Source of the DNA: Sympetrum striolatum
Taxonomy: Eukaryota > Arthropoda > Insecta > Odonata > Libellulidae
Length of the DNA: 64,000 nt
Direction: 5' to 3'
NCBI GenBank assembly: GCA_947579665.1
Contig: OX388351.1
Coordinates: 57,854,939-57,918,938 of the forward strand
Shown here: in pieces, positions 1 through 13,670 of the stretch
Position numbering within the stretch: the stretch's first letter is position 1
Layout of the letters: each line of letters opens with the position of its first letter
Program-made: the position numbers and the translations under genes
Notes under the pieces: model-generated
Databases searched by the model: none
What the model was told of the DNA's origin: nothing
What the model saw: the letters and a program-made list of their open reading frames with translations, nothing else

Positions 1-3000
1 TTATACTACTTACATACTATATGGTTCGGCTAGAGAGCAGAGACTTTTTAAAGTTTTAAATATATATCTATAGTAATATTCAATGAATGCATTTTCGAAT
101 TTATTTGTAAGCACTTTTTGGATATTTTTTAATAATATTTAATATTTCATATCACGTCTTTATTTTTACAGAATAATAAGGCAGGTTCACACGGCTTAAA
201 AATACGCCCCCTGTAGGGACATGAAGGAAAAAAACCTATTATCTACTCATAGGACATCTAACGATGTTGATCGTTCGTCTGTAAAGTATTCTGACAGAAC
301 CGACTAGTATCTCACTCCCTCCAAGAGAAAGTGTAGTGGAATGAGGATTTCTAGGCTGGGTGAGGACTGAGGTAGTTTGCTACAAGCTTACAAGCCAGAA
401 TGCTACAAGCGGAAAATGTTCACGTAGGTGAAACACAATTACTCTACAAGCAATAAGGATAGACCTTAATCAACGCCATAATTCAGCATTACTAATATCC
501 CAGTAGCCTTCATTTGAAAAAAATAAGGATACATTTCTATCCTATGCCAAATGAATGAAGAAAAATGTTATTTTAATGGAATTTTGTTCAATATTAGGGA
601 ATGTCGTATTTGAAAACATATGTTAACGCTGAAGTTATTATTTTTTGATATTTAAATGATGTAGCGGATATTTTAGTGAAAACCACCTTTTTTTCCCCAT
701 TTTGAAAACGCTACGAAATATACTCCGAAAATACTTTGAAAATATTTCGAATAATGCGCCGTCAATTATGCCCCCTTGCTTTACCTAGTATTGTTACAAT
801 GATCACCCGTGTCAATTGAATTAACACGCTGCAGCCTTGAGCGAGGTTTGGAAGCATCGCCGCTGACATCACGGCGCCTTTTTCATCGCTGCATACGTAT
901 CCATTTCTCGGCGGTGGGCGTCTTCGGCACGGACTGAATAAATCCGACGTACGTAATCTCGGGAAATTTAGGTCGGAAGAGGTTGCGGATATAGCGAGCG
1001 GACTCCGCCTAAGCAGCTGTCGACATCTTGGGGCCGTTAGCAGCAGTCTTTGCGGATCGTAAAAAATGGAAGTGGTCGCTGGAATGTGGGACGGCCGCGA
1101 AGGGCAGCGTTATGGCTCCGTGTATAGGTCGCATCCAGGGGGTCACCTTCCACTCGTTTTTACGATTCCGAACGATTCCTACTGCGTTTGCCGGAAACGT
1201 CTCTCGCCCTTGCGGTTTGCCCCTCGCCCCACTTCGGGTGGAACGTGCGTGTTGTCATGCGACGATGGGAATTGGGACCGATCCGTGGGTTTCTACGGTT
1301 ACCGGTGGAAGGGTACCGGTTTAATTGATGGTAACTTGCGGGAATCCGGCTTTACGTGGGTATAGTGCCCCTGGCGTGTGGAAGGGAAGGTTTGCACCCA
1401 ATTTCCGTAATGATTCATTCAATGAATTTTGTCTTGCTAGGAGGGCGTAGTCGGGGAGGGTTTGGACGTTAGCCCAAAAGACACCTACGAAAGATCTTAT
1501 CCAATGAATCTATTTAAGCTGAATGTTCGATATATTGTAGATAAAATCTTTATAGCGTAAATAATTTACATCTATAATTTTTTTTTTAAATATAACGATG
1601 ACTTTCTACACTGGGGCTATAAAAACTGCTGATATTTTGGCTCAAGTAAACGATGTTCTCGATTTAGCATTTACAACTAACCCGAATATTAAAGTATAAC
1701 TTATTTATAATATAAAATATATTATTTACCGGGGAGATTTTATAAAATTCGCAAAAATGCTGAAATTGATTATTTCTTGCAGTTCTTTAAAGTGCCAGGC
1801 CTTCATATTTTAACATCAAGTCACTTTTTTAAGGTTTCCTTTCAGTTCTCGCTGTAAAAATAAATATCAGGCAGTAAAATGTAAATTAATACAAATTCAT
1901 GGAATTAATATGCTAACTAGTTATTATTTAAATTAATTTTCATCATATATTACTGACTTTTTAATTGAGCTTTATGTAAAGCAGTGTCTATTCGAGATAC
2001 CAATGTAAAAATCCCGGCTAAATTAATGTTATCATGTTTGAATCCTTTACCTGTGATTATACGATGGATAATTACATATGTTTTAATATGGGAAACCTCG
2101 TTTAAATTGATTTAAACCTACATTCGTTTGTTTCTTAATAACCCCCAGTGTTTGGAAATCTATTCGCCCGATCCCGTCCTTCTAAATTGTATATACCAGG
2201 TTTCTTCATTGCATGTACGCCTTTCCCTTGAGAGTAGAGAATTTTGGCGGTTATCTCCAATTAACTTCTTTAGATACCACCGCTGGTAAATTTACGGAAG
2301 CATTAACCATCCATTAGCCATGGAACACATCTTCCTGAGTTGAACACGTCTGTCTTAAATATTCAAGTTTTACTCGTATCTTTTCATCAATTGTTTGCTT
2401 ACGTATTTTCCTTCTAATGCAATGCATTGATCTCTCTATACCTTAGTTATCGATAAAAATGAAATATATTTCCTGGGGAATTAAGGTGAGCTCTCTCTTA
2501 GCTTGGGGTGTAAAATTTGCGTATAAAATATACCATTGCGTTCAAACGAAAACACTAGATTGACAGTTATTTTTCATGCTCTTAAATGATCCATCTTAGT
2601 GAATAAAATATGTCGTCATTATTTTCATAACCTCTGGTTACGAACTGCCCTTAAACTGCGATGCACGCATAATTTCTCATGAAGGATCAACCTAATACCT
2701 TGGAGGGTATGGCTCTGTTGTTAAATAAATACAATTAAAATATCTTTCGGGTCATTAAGTCTGATTGATAGTCAAATGGGTGTTCAAAGATGTAATTTTT
2801 AGAATCATTTTGATTTTATTTGTTATTAATTATTTTTTTAATTAATATTATCTTCTTATGGACTGCATTAGATGCAGTTTGTGTGATTGGTTATTCCTTA
2901 ATCGCGTTCAATAAATGCTCCTCGTGTTCATGACCAAACCGAATCTTCATAAAGAGAATGTGGGGATTAATTGAGCTCCATTTATTAGCATCCACATAGA

Positions 3001-5256
3001 TCCTGCGTTTAAATTAGAAAACCAGCTCAACTGTGTCTTCCCCTCGCTCAATAGGATTTAATACTTCGTCAAAGTTTTCTGATTGAGTTTCGGCATGGAT
3101 GTAACTCTCTATCTAAGACGGAGATCATTTCCAGACGACCAAGTCTCGAACAATTCTCAGAATTGGCTATCATAGAGAGTTCGCTGGATGTAAGAACAGG
3201 AGTGTTATTGCCTCTTTAAAAAAGTTCCCTCCAGGGAGCGAATTACGCCGAAGTCGGTCGTTTAATGGTTGTCGTAGGATGGTGAAATCACCACCCTTGC
3301 TTCTGGCGATCGATTCAGGCCATCGCTTAATTTCACCCTTCGTCTTATCTGCGCCCGGAATCCCGCGTTATCTTCGTTTCTCTTTCGACATTCGCCCACT
3401 CAATCACTTCCCTTGTCCGCCGCTTATTTCCTCATTGCGCGAGGTCTCCCCTGTTAATTATGTTCCTCCGATGCGTTCGGTACAATTTCGCCGAGCAAAT
3501 GAAAATATAATCTCGCGAGATCATCAGGCTGTCGAGAGGGGTCGTCGCACGTGTCCATACCGCTCGTAAGCAGTGGAAATTTAACTCATTTTCCGCCGAA
3601 CGTCATATTTGGGCTCTCTTCGCGTAGGTTGCCCGCTTTACTGAGTTACAGCGCGTGGCTGAATAGTATTCCGGGAAAATCTTTCCATATTGTCCTTTAG
3701 GACCCATGATATGATGAAAATTAGTTATCCGCGGTAAATAACACGTCAAAAATGAATCATATGAACTAAGAATATCGTTATTTATTGAAAAAAGCTAAAT
3801 CATTATTTAAAATCACTACGGTTTCCTAAATTGTATCGTAATAATAAATGGAACTGCAAACGATACAGTATAGGCAACTCTGCCATTTTTTTCATCGCTT
3901 CCTTCCAAACTAACCGTTTGAGTTACAGAACAATATGTATAAGAATACTCAGGCATATGTATGTTTATTCATCTGATAAGTAGTAGAGCTTGTTTAGACA
4001 TACCCTATTACCGCTATTCCCTCAGCCATGTGAAGAAAAAATTGCTTCAATACTGTAAAAAAATAATTCTCTCACAAAGATGCGTTTTCGAACGCACAAA
4101 GATGACGCCTGGAACTTAGGCGTCTAGTAACGTCTAGTTGCAATTACACAAGACAGACATCGCTAAACTACGAAGCTCTTCCATTTTACGGTGATGGTAC
4201 AATTTCGGCGCCGGTACAATATAGGCAACTCTTTCGTAATCAACATTCCAGAGAAGATGAAGTCAAAAGTAAAAGGAAATGTAACTGAGTTGGTGGTTAA
4301 ATCCACGTAGGCATATCGCTTACAATGATAACCCGAGTTCTCTTCTATGAAAGATTTATTTCCGTCGATGATGCGGATCCGCCCACCCAGAAGTGGATTC
4401 ATCTTACTATCTCCCATCCGAATCAGGAAATATCATTTCAGAAGTGATGAAGGAACGAAATGAAACACCCTGTGGTTTGTCTTATTTGTCGTTTCCTTAG
4501 TTTCTCTTCTGTGCGATTTCACCATATCCATCCATACATTCCATCAATTTGAAGATCCGTTTTGTGAATAATTCCCGAATTTGTGTGGAGAAGTTTACAA
4601 ATCCTCCACAATGCGTTTTGATTATCGGTTAAAGTCGCAACGATATGGATGTTTTATGTGTTAATCAATAAGAGATGGTATATCGTGTAACGCCATTGGT
4701 GTGATTTCTTCTGCTAAGCAATTTATTATTGACAGAAATAAACACGGAGAACGAAGTATAGAAGTGAATGTGAAGAAATCTCGTGATTTTTGTTTTAAGG
4801 AATGAAAAAATTTTCTTTCACTTCCGAGGTTCAGTTCTTAAAGTAGACCGAGGAAAATCAAAATCTTTCATCTCAAAATCATTAGCTGTGTCTTGCACGG
4901 GTAATAATGAAATGGATATTGATTTTCAATAATCTTTTGATTTCTTCAATTTAACTCTTCGGTTTCGCCTCTTTAGGATAACATTTTATTGATGTTCTTG
5001 ATTCGCTAGCATGCTATTTTTATTTTACAATTCTGCCACAGTTAGTCTCTAAGCCAGGTGGTGATGTTTTTTTTTTGTTCTATATTGAACAAAACAAATA
5101 CGTTTCGAAATGTTGCGTAAACTATTACATAACATTAGTATTAAACAACCCCGTCCATTTACTACATTATTTCACAAAATACCCTTATCTACAGCTTACC
5201 CTGCTATAATTTACAAAATAATCTGAAACCACTAGATAGCATGCACATTTGGCATG
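1..5256. other. No gene seen; CpG-dense patch at 840-1420
   Basis: AT-rich DNA without a recognisable coding domain. A GC- and CpG-rich stretch at about 840-1420 holds overlapping short open frames in two phases, which is typical of composition rather than coding. A smaller similar patch lies at 3240-3660. Confidence 0.6.
4081..4138. other. Two adjacent perfect hairpins plus a short direct repeat
   Basis: TGCGTT-TTCG-AACGCA (4081-4096) has a TTCG tetraloop. GACGCCT and AGGCGTC (4104-4110, 4118-4124) form a 7-bp stem with a 7-nt loop. CGTCTAGT then occurs twice, at 4121-4128 and 4131-4138. No transcript or element was recognised around them. Confidence 0.5.
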
Positions 5257-5337
5257 TACAGTCCTGGCCAAAATTAACGCAGCATCGGCCGTAAGGATCG
5301 CTAGGGAGGTGCTGCGTTAATTTTGGCCAGGAGTGTA
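5257..5337. mobile_element. Miniature Tc1/mariner-like inverted-repeat element
   Basis: Two 28-bp arms, 5257-5284 and 5310-5337, are inverted repeats with one mismatch. The arms contain CCTGGCCAAAATTAACGCAG. They are separated by 25 bp, and the element is flanked by TA on both sides. TA targets and termini of the CAGT..TGGCCAAAATTA type are characteristic of Tc1-like elements. At about 77 bp between the TAs it cannot code for anything. It is a MITE or a pair of joined ends. Confidence 0.75.
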
Positions 5338-7549
5338 CGTTCGATATTTAACTAGAATAATTCCCCAGAAACTTTAAATATTCGAATACAGAATACATAA
5401 AATACGTAATCTACTCATAAAAAAGGGAAATTTCTTTAAAATAGCATTTACACCACTTTTCAATATCACTTACCTCGTAAGAATCCTCTAAAATAATCTT
5501 TTGTCCTATTTTCCGGATTTCTAATACAATCCTATATTCTATACTACATGTTTTAATTTATGTATGTGTCACGTACGTGTCTGAATAATTTCATTTTGAG
5601 AGTTACGCAATCATGCGCGATTACAAAGGGTGTCTGTCATTGGCGTAGTCTTCAAATTATAAGCTCGGTAAGATTGGAGCCAAGATTGCACGGTGGTTCA
5701 AAGGGGTTTTGAGAAAAAGACTCGAAGATGGGGGAAAATTTGCATGGATCACGCAAAGGAGGAGTAACTTGTAGTGGGGGTGTGGTTACTGCACGTCTAG
5801 ATGTTCGCTCAGCCGACGGATACGGCACGGAGTCGGCCCAGCCAATCACAGGGAAAGATTTTTGCTGACGCACGCGGCTTGCGCGTAAACTTGAGGGAAA
5901 ATTAATCTCCTCTCTAGCGACGTTAAAAAACAAGATGGCGTGAAAGGTTGGCGCGATATAGCATTTAGTCCGTTGTAATTTGATGTCTGGAAGCAGGTCT
6001 GTAAGGTGGTTTCTTAGGGAACACCTATCTTATCATAAGTAGAACTGAAGTAACTCCTTCAAATTACGTTATCAAATTTTTGTATCCAAGTTTTTCGTAT
6101 TGTGGATGTTTCTATGAGAACTGTAGTTAGTATTTCGAAAAAAAAATTTTTTTTTAATAATAACTGTGTATAACTAACTAATAGTTTTTATCCTGTGCTC
6201 ACAGCCAGAAGAAAATAACTTCAAAATTTTATAGTAGTACCTGTATTAGATTTTTTTTACGAAGTATTTTGAAGTGGTCGCAAAATTTCGTATAGTGTAC
6301 TCTGTTTCACACTAGATGATACAAATATGTTGATTTTTTCCTTGGGCGTTTTTCTACATCCTGGGTTTTTCTCGGAAAACCTTAAGTTGAGGAGTGCTTT
6401 CCTGCAATTCACATTTTTCTGTAGTTATTTGTATCTACATCAGGTTTGCAACTTTGTACATGTATTTTTTATCTACTGGTTTTTCTATAAGTTGGTATCT
6501 GTCCTTACTAAATATTTAGTATCTGATATTTGCCGTTTTTTATGTTTTAATGTATTTTTATAGATATCAATTAGTTGCAGTAAATTCGTTTTTATGTATT
6601 AATTTCAAATTTTCACGTGAAAACTGCATAGGTTAGGCTGAAGAGTTTTTTGTCCTGCGTATTCCGAGAAGCAATTGAAAATATTACTTTGGTTTTGTAG
6701 TTTAACACAGGCGCTTTTGGGAATTTTATTCTTATACGCTATTTTTTCTTTGTTTGATATTTGGGAATAAAGCCTGCAAGTTATCGTTCTGATGAGTTGC
6801 TGGAGTTACTATGCCTTTGTCGAGGGAAAAAATGCTGTATTAACGGTTCTAACTAGAAGCCAATCAGTATTACGTGTATGATTAATTTCGCCATTAATTT
6901 ACGTTTAATTCAGTGGTTCGGTTCTATATAAAACACCTGCCTCTTAGAGGTGACTAGCTGCGGATAGTTCTGTGCAAAGTGTGTCAATGTATTCTTCGAG
7001 ATAGAGTGTCTCGTAGCAAAAACCATCATAGGCCATCGAACTGGGTCATCGGTTCATCTATGCTTTCCCTTTTAACCAGAGTATGTTACGGGCCTCTGTT
7101 ATACATTCAGATCGCTCTTGTATATTTTCTCATGTCTATTAAAACTTGCATGCTGTATTTTATGCTCCCTACTGACGTGTACCCACTAACCGTGGGCGAC
7201 CGACCTACTCTGCTTTACAGGTAACCACGGTGAAGTCCCGGTTTAAGTCATTACGAGTTCAGATGCCCTTATCCAAGCGAAAAGGTCGTCCATAATAAGT
7301 GAGAACGACTTGAACACGCGATGAACTCCCAGACACCGCGTGAATGAAAAATCCAGCTTTACTTTCCTTCGCGAGCACAGATGAAAATCGTGACCTCAAA
7401 ATTCCCAAGAATAACGTTTCCGTCACCTTCTTGGCTCAACCCGCGGCCTTGAACTTGATTACGACTTCCCATGGCGAGTTTTTTTAGCGTGTCCGAATGT
7501 GTTTCTTCGTCGCTTGGCACTTAAAAATTAACCGGCGCTTTTATATCAA
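5338..7549. other. No gene seen
   Basis: 5650-5960 is moderately CpG-rich with a frame on the minus strand that has no recognisable domain. A TATATAAAAC string occurs at 6923-6932, but nothing transcribed can be shown downstream. Confidence 0.5.
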
Positions 7550-8996
7550 TACTAGCGGAGTGCCCGTTGATTCTCAACGGAAAAATGAATGTAAATCGGA
7601 AGTAATGAAATTTACATATGAAAAAATTTAGATATGAGAACTCTTAAATTTATGAAAAAACAATACTTCTCTTCATCCTAAGTGACTTACGAAATCACAA
7701 AAACAGCTACACAAATGTAAATCACAGAATAAACTAATGCAACAGTCGCCACAACAAATAGAGGAAACAACTGAGTACCAAATGAATGGAGACGAAATCA
7801 CAAAAATTGCCACACAAATATTGTGAACCACAAACGAAAACGAATGGACCAGTCGCTTAGCACGTCTAATATGTCCGTTACACAGCGAGTCAGTGAAATC
7901 ATCGCAACTATCAAATAAACGAATTAACAAATAAACGCCGCAAATTAATGACGATATATAGTAGTTAATCTAATTAGAACTCGTCCTTTTATGAATAAAC
8001 ACCTAATTTATCCTTAAGATGGCGTCGGCTGTTCTTTAATTTAATTACTTAACTCTTAATAAATAACCCTCTGCTGTTAAATTGACTGTTAGAATTGTGA
8101 AGAAAATTTTTATCCTATTGATAATGTAAGCGGCGCATCTGTTTAATTATATCGCAATAATAATTTGACCTTTATGTTGCAAAATCAGAGTTAACTCTTA
8201 CCTTTTCTCTTGAATAGGATTTAATTTAATTTCAATGTTTTCAGATACCGTTGACGAAAAATATTGTCTTCCGATATTTTTATAAACGTGGAATGAGGAG
8301 GAGGTGGAATTTTCAAGTCCGTTTTTCCTTGGGAATTTTCCTGGGTGCACGCCCTTATGTGAAAAGGCACCTTAACCCTTTCCTTATTCAAAGATGATAT
8401 TTTCATGTATAGAGTAATATATCTGAAAAAAGTTCCCGAGTTTAATATTGGACTGAAGGAAAACCATATACCAGCAATACTTCATTCTAGAGGGAATTTT
8501 TATAGTATTTGTAACTGAAAATGAGAAGTAAATTAACGAAAAAGACTTCGAAAGTGAAATATCTTGTTAGAGGTCATACTTCGAAATGATGCTTATTCGA
8601 CTAAATTCTTATTCAGTTTATCCAATTTGTCCTTGCCTAGACATAGAATCTATTAGTTACAGCAATGAAAATAATACAGGTATATTTTATCTCCTTCGAT
8701 ACTTGTCTAGAGTCCGTAAAATGAATACTACTTTGATTTTTTGGAATAATTAAACCCTGCAACAAAGAACATACATATTGAGGCGTATTTCTAATGATAA
8801 TATTTGAGCAACCAGCATAGAACCGAAGCATAAAAATAAAGGACAGCTGCCCATAATCTGAGAGAGGTGTTCCATATTTTATAGTCTAAAAAATTTAATA
8901 ACGTATCGGCAATCGCTTAACACGAACATTTAAACATATTATTTAAGATATAACAAAATACCAATATGTATGATTATCACTATCAAGAAAAGATAT

Positions 8997-9900
8997 AGGT
9001 GGATAGTACCTATACTTAAACACACCAATAGATGATCCACTAAAACATATCTTGGTTTAATTTCCAATTCTATATCTAAAATCACAAAATCCGTTTACCT
9101 CTCCAGTCCGGCATAAAAGGATTGAGATCCCTGGCTGCTTAAATTCCAATTCTTTACACTTCAAAGAAAGCAATCACTGAATTGAGGGGTATTTCAACGA
9201 TCTTGATTGATTCATTAAATGCACGGCGGGACGCTATATGAAACAATTAGTATTTATATCGGAAATTAAGAATGAGAAAGTTATACTCTTACCAAGTTAA
9301 GAAGATATAATTACTTTATATGAGAAAAGAAGATTCATTTAATACGACGATAAACATTAATTTCACGTTAATAATCAATACATATTGGCGTTGCTGTAAA
9401 CAAAGCTTGATTGTTGCAGTCGCGCGTATGCTAACGAATTTGAATTCAAATTTAAAGATATCGAGTAGGTGGACAGTAACTATACTTAAACACACCAATA
9501 GATGATCCAATAAAACATTTCTTGGTTTAATTTCCCATTCTATATCTAAAAGTACAAAATTCGTTTACCTTTCAAGTCAGCTATAAAAGGCTTGCCATTC
9601 CTTGCTGCTTATTAAGCCCAATATTTGACACTTCAATGGAAGCAATCACTGAATACAGGGATATTTCAAATATCTTGATTGATTTATTCTTCAGCGTTAA
9701 AGATTAAATTCACAGCGGAACGCTAAATAAAACGATTTTTATTTAGAGCGGAAAATAAGAATGAGAAAGTTATCAACTTACCAAGCTAAGAAGATATAAT
9801 TACTTTATATGAGGAAAGAAGATTCATTTAAGTAGTAGTAGTTATTATGAAGGTGCCTCGACAGCTGAGGTCATTTCGCACCTTTTCCTTTTGATTCATT
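8997..9900 (+). repeat. Internal ~470-bp subrepeats in copy 1
   Basis: The segment starting AGGTGGATAGTACCTATACT at 8997 recurs as AGGTGGACAGTAACTATACT at 9467. Both are followed by a shared block with AACACACCAATAGATGATCC. A further partial period follows (about 9780-10010), where the GAATTTGAATTTAAAGA motif recurs. Each subrepeat is diverged by several percent, so these duplications are older than the 3.1-kb duplication. Confidence 0.8.
9831..9892 (-). mobile_element. 5'-truncated SINE fragment with 11-bp target-site duplication
   Basis: A 62-bp insert in copy 1 of the 3.1-kb repeat, flanked by GATTCATTTAA at 9821-9831 and 9893-9903. Its minus strand matches the 3' part of the SINEs at 16.9 and 56.2 kb (AGCTGTCGA core, then a tail of TAC/CTA repeats). 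The equivalent site in copy 2 is empty. Direct repeats plus a simple-sequence tail indicate target-primed reverse transcription. Confidence 0.8.
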
Positions 9901-10545
9901 TAATACGACGATGAACATCAATTTCACGTAAAGAATCAATAAACACTGGTGTTGCTATAAACAAAGCTTGGTTGTTGATGACGCGCTAATGCTAACGAAT
10001 TTGAATTTAAAGAATTCGAGATTGGCCTTGACGACGGGTTGTTTACAATGTCAGATTTTCATAAAATTTTCGTATTTAACTTACTAATTCTCACACCTTC
10101 GAAGTGAAAACAATAATCTGCGACCAAAATAAGAAATTTCATTCTATTTCCTTTGTTTTGGTGTTATTTTTAGTTTCAAATGACCTTTATTTCTAATTTA
10201 TTTTTATTAAAGAAAAGTTTCGTGCAAATGATAAAAATGTCTTTCCATGTATTTCTTATGGAAACTATTCGACCCTCTGGAGTCGAACTGAGTACAGTTG
10301 GGTCAACAAAAATTAGCCTATCATGTGCGCAGGGGAGACTTTTAATATTGTACAAATTTTGAAATTTTATAAATTATTAACTTTAGAGTTATAGCGTGAA
10401 ATAGATTTTTGACCCCGACTGGGGACGAACTGGAGACAGCTAGGTGGATAAAAGGTAGCCTATGTCACTCCCCGGATGACAAATGACCATCATACCAAAT
10501 TTCAACAAAATCGGTCGGATAGTTTTTGAGTGATGCTGTAACATC

Positions 10546-10546
10546 C

Positions 10547-10599
<53 letters not shown>
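10546..10599 (+). repeat. (CAGA)n microsatellite, copy 1
   Basis: About 13 perfect tetranucleotide repeats near the 3' end of the first 3.1-kb unit, between GATGCTGTAACATC and ATGAAAATTTCTAAAACC. The tract is in the same place in both units, so it belongs to the element. Confidence 0.95.
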
Positions 10600-12162
10600 T
10601 GAAAATTTCTAAAACCTGTTTTGGACTCGGGAACAACCCCAGTATCTAGCAATACAACTTTTTTTGAAATCGGATCAATGTACAGACACGACCCCCTCTA
10701 CAGATTTATTATATACTAGCGGAGTGCCCGTTGATTCTCAACGGAAAAATGAATGTAAATCGGAAGTAATGAAATTTACATATGAAAAAATTTAGATATG
10801 AGAACTCTTAAATTTATGAAAAAACAATACTTCTCTTTATCATAAGTGACTTACGAAATCACAAAAACAGCTACACAAATGTAAATCACAGAATAAACTA
10901 ATGCACCAGTCGCTACAACAAATAGAGGAAACAACTGAGTACCAAATAAATGGAGAAGAAATCACAAAAATTGCCACACAAATATTGTGAACCACAAACG
11001 AAAACTAATGAACCAGTCGCTTAGCACGTCTAATATGTCCGTTAGACAGTGAGTCAGTGAAATCATCGCAACTATCAAATAAACGAATTAACAAATAAAC
11101 GCCGCAAATTAATGACGATATATAGTAGTTAATCTAATTAGAACTCGTCCTTTTATGAATAAACACCTTATTTATCCTTAAGATGGCGTCGGCTGTTCTT
11201 TAATTTAATTACTTAACTCTTAATAAATAACCCTCTGCTGTTAAATTGACTATTAGAATTGTGAAGAAAATTTTTATCCTATTGATAATGTAAGCGGCGC
11301 ATCTGTTTAATTATATCGCAATAATAATTTGACCTTTATGTTGCAAAATCAGAGTTAACTCTTACCTTTTCTCTTGAATAGGATTTAATTTAATTTCAAT
11401 GTTATCAGATACCGTTGACGAAAAATATTGTCTTCCGATATTTTTATAAACGTGGAATGAGGAGGGGGTGGAATTTTCAAGTCCGTTTTTCCTTGGGAAT
11501 ATTCCTGGGTGCACGCCCTTATGTGAAAAGTCACCTTAACCCTTTCCTTATTCAAAGATGATATTTTCATGCATAGAGTAACATACCTGAAAAAAGTTCC
11601 CGAGTTTAATATTGGACTGAAGGAAAACCATATACCAGCAATACTCCATTCTGGAGGGAATATCTATAGTATATGTAACTGAAAATGAGAAGTAAATTAA
11701 CGAAAAAGACTTCGAAAGTTAAATATCTTGTTAGAGGTCATACTTCGAAATGATGCTTATTCGACTAAATTCTTATTCAGTTTATCCAATTTGTCCTTGC
11801 CTAGACATAGAATCTATTAGTTACAGCAATGAAAATAATACATGCATATTTTATCTCCTTAGATACTTGTCTAGAGTCCGTAAAATGAATACTACTTTGA
11901 TTTTTTGAAATAATTAAACCCTGCAACATACAACATACATATTGAGGCGTATTTCTAATGATAATATTTGAGCAGCCAGCATAGAACCGAAGCATAAAAA
12001 TAAAGGACAGCCGCCCATAATCTGAGAGAGGTGTTCCATATTTTATAGTCTAAAATACTTAATAACGTATCGGCAATCGCTTAACACGAACATTTAAACA
12101 TATTATTTAAGATATAACAAAATACCAATATGTATGATTATCACTATCAAGAAAAGATATAG

Positions 12163-13080
12163 GTGGATAGTACCTATACTTAAACACGCCAATAGATGAT
12201 CCACTAAAACATATCTTGGTTTAATTTCCAATTCTATATCTAAAATCACAAAATCCGTTTACCTTCCCAGTCCGGCATAAAAGGATTGTGATTCGTTGCA
12301 GCTTTAATTCCAATTCTTTACACTTCAAAGAAAGCAATCACTGAATTCAGGGCTATTTCAACGATCTTGTTTGATTCATTAAATGCACGGCGGGATGCTA
12401 AATGAAACGATTAGTATTTAGATCGGAAAATAAGAATGAGAAAGTTATCAACTTACCAAGCTAAGAAGATATAATTACTTTATATGAGAAAAGAAAATTC
12501 ATTTAATACGACGATTAACATTAATTTCACGTAAAGAATCAATACATATTGGCGTTGCTATAAACAAAGCTTGATTGTTGCAGTCGCGCGTATGCTAACG
12601 AATTTGAAATCAAATTTAAAGATATCGAGAAGGTGGACAGTAACTATACTTAAACACACCAATAGATGATCCAATAAAACATTTCTTGTTTTAATTTCCC
12701 ATTCTATATCTAAAAGTACAAAATTCGTTTACCTTTCAAGTCAGCTATAAAAGGCTTGTCATTCCTTGCTGCTTATTAAGCCCAATTATTGACACTTCAA
12801 TGGAAGCAATCACTGAATTCAGGGATATTTCTACGATCTTCATTGATTCATTAAATGCACGGTGGGACGCTAAATGAAACGATTAATACTTAGATCGGAA
12901 TATAAGAATGAAAAAGTTATCAACTTACCAAGCTAAAAAGCTATAATTACTTTATATGAGAAAAGAAAATTCATTTAGTACGACGATGACCATTCATTTC
13001 ACGTAAAGAATCAACTAACATTGGTGTTGCTATAAACAAAGCTTGGTTGTTGATGATGCGCTAATGCTAACGAATTTGAA
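12163..13080 (+). repeat. Internal ~470-bp subrepeats in copy 2
   Basis: Same arrangement as in copy 1. The AGGTGG...TATACTTAAACAC block occurs at 12163 and 12632, with a partial third period to about 13080. The shared layout in both units shows that the subrepeats existed before the two units separated. Confidence 0.8.
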
Positions 13081-13615
13081 TTTAAAGATATCGAGATTGG
13101 CCTTGACGACGGGTTGTTTAGAATATCAGATTCTCATAAAATTTTCGTATTTAACTTACTAATTCTCACAACTTCGAAGTGAAAGCAATATTTTACTACC
13201 ATAATAAAAAACTTTATTCTATTTCCTTTGTTTTGGTGTTAGTTTAAGTTTCAAAGGACCATTATTTCTAATTTTATTTTATTAAAGAAAAGTACCGTGC
13301 AAATGATAAAAATGTCTTCCCATGTATTTCTTATGGAAACTATTCGACCCTCTGGAGTCGAACCGAGTACAGTTGGGTCAACAAAAATTAGCCTATCATT
13401 TGCGCTAGGGAGACTTTTAATATTGTACAAATTTTGAAATTTTATAAATAATTTACTTTAGAGTTATAGCGTGAAATAGATTTTTGACCCCGACTGGGGA
13501 CGAACTGGGGACAGCTAGGTGGATAAAAGGTACCCTATGTCACTCCCCGGATGACAAATGACCACCATACCAAATTTCAACAAAATCGGTCTGATAGTTT
13601 TTGAGTGATGCTGTA

Positions 13616-13616
<1 letters not shown>

Positions 13617-13670
<54 letters not shown>
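13617..13670 (+). repeat. (ACAG)n microsatellite, copy 2
   Basis: Perfect tetranucleotide tract at the equivalent position of the second 3.1-kb unit, preceded by GATGCTGTA and followed by ATGAAAATTTCTAAAACC. Minus-strand frames across it read as CLSV repeats and are artefacts of the microsatellite. Confidence 0.95.

Larger units (their letters stand above)
7550..10713 (+). repeat. 3.1-kb repeat unit, copy 1
   Basis: First of two head-to-tail copies. It starts at TACTAGCGGAGTGCCCGTTG, which contains a perfect 7-bp hairpin (CCGTTGA-TTC-TCAACGG). It ends after an (ACAG)n tract and a block ending CCCCCTCTACAG followed by an AT-rich stretch that runs straight into copy 2. The copies differ by only a few percent by eye. 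Copy 1 is about 90 bp longer, mostly because of a SINE insertion at 9831-9892. No reverse transcriptase, transposase or helicase is readable on either strand, so the unit is probably non-autonomous. Its class is unresolved; Penelope-like, Helitron-like and segmental duplication remain candidates. Confidence 0.8.

Noticed and set aside
6923..7224. TATATAAAAC promoter with a downstream 81-codon frame
   Set aside because: TATA-like strings are frequent in AT-rich DNA. The frame begins with GTG and has no recognisable domain.
8221..11995. Two short minus-strand frames (61 and 64 codons) kept open in both 3.1-kb copies
   Set aside because: The nucleotide differences between copies are few and mostly change the amino acid (3 of 4 in the 61-codon frame). 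There is no sign of purifying selection and no domain.
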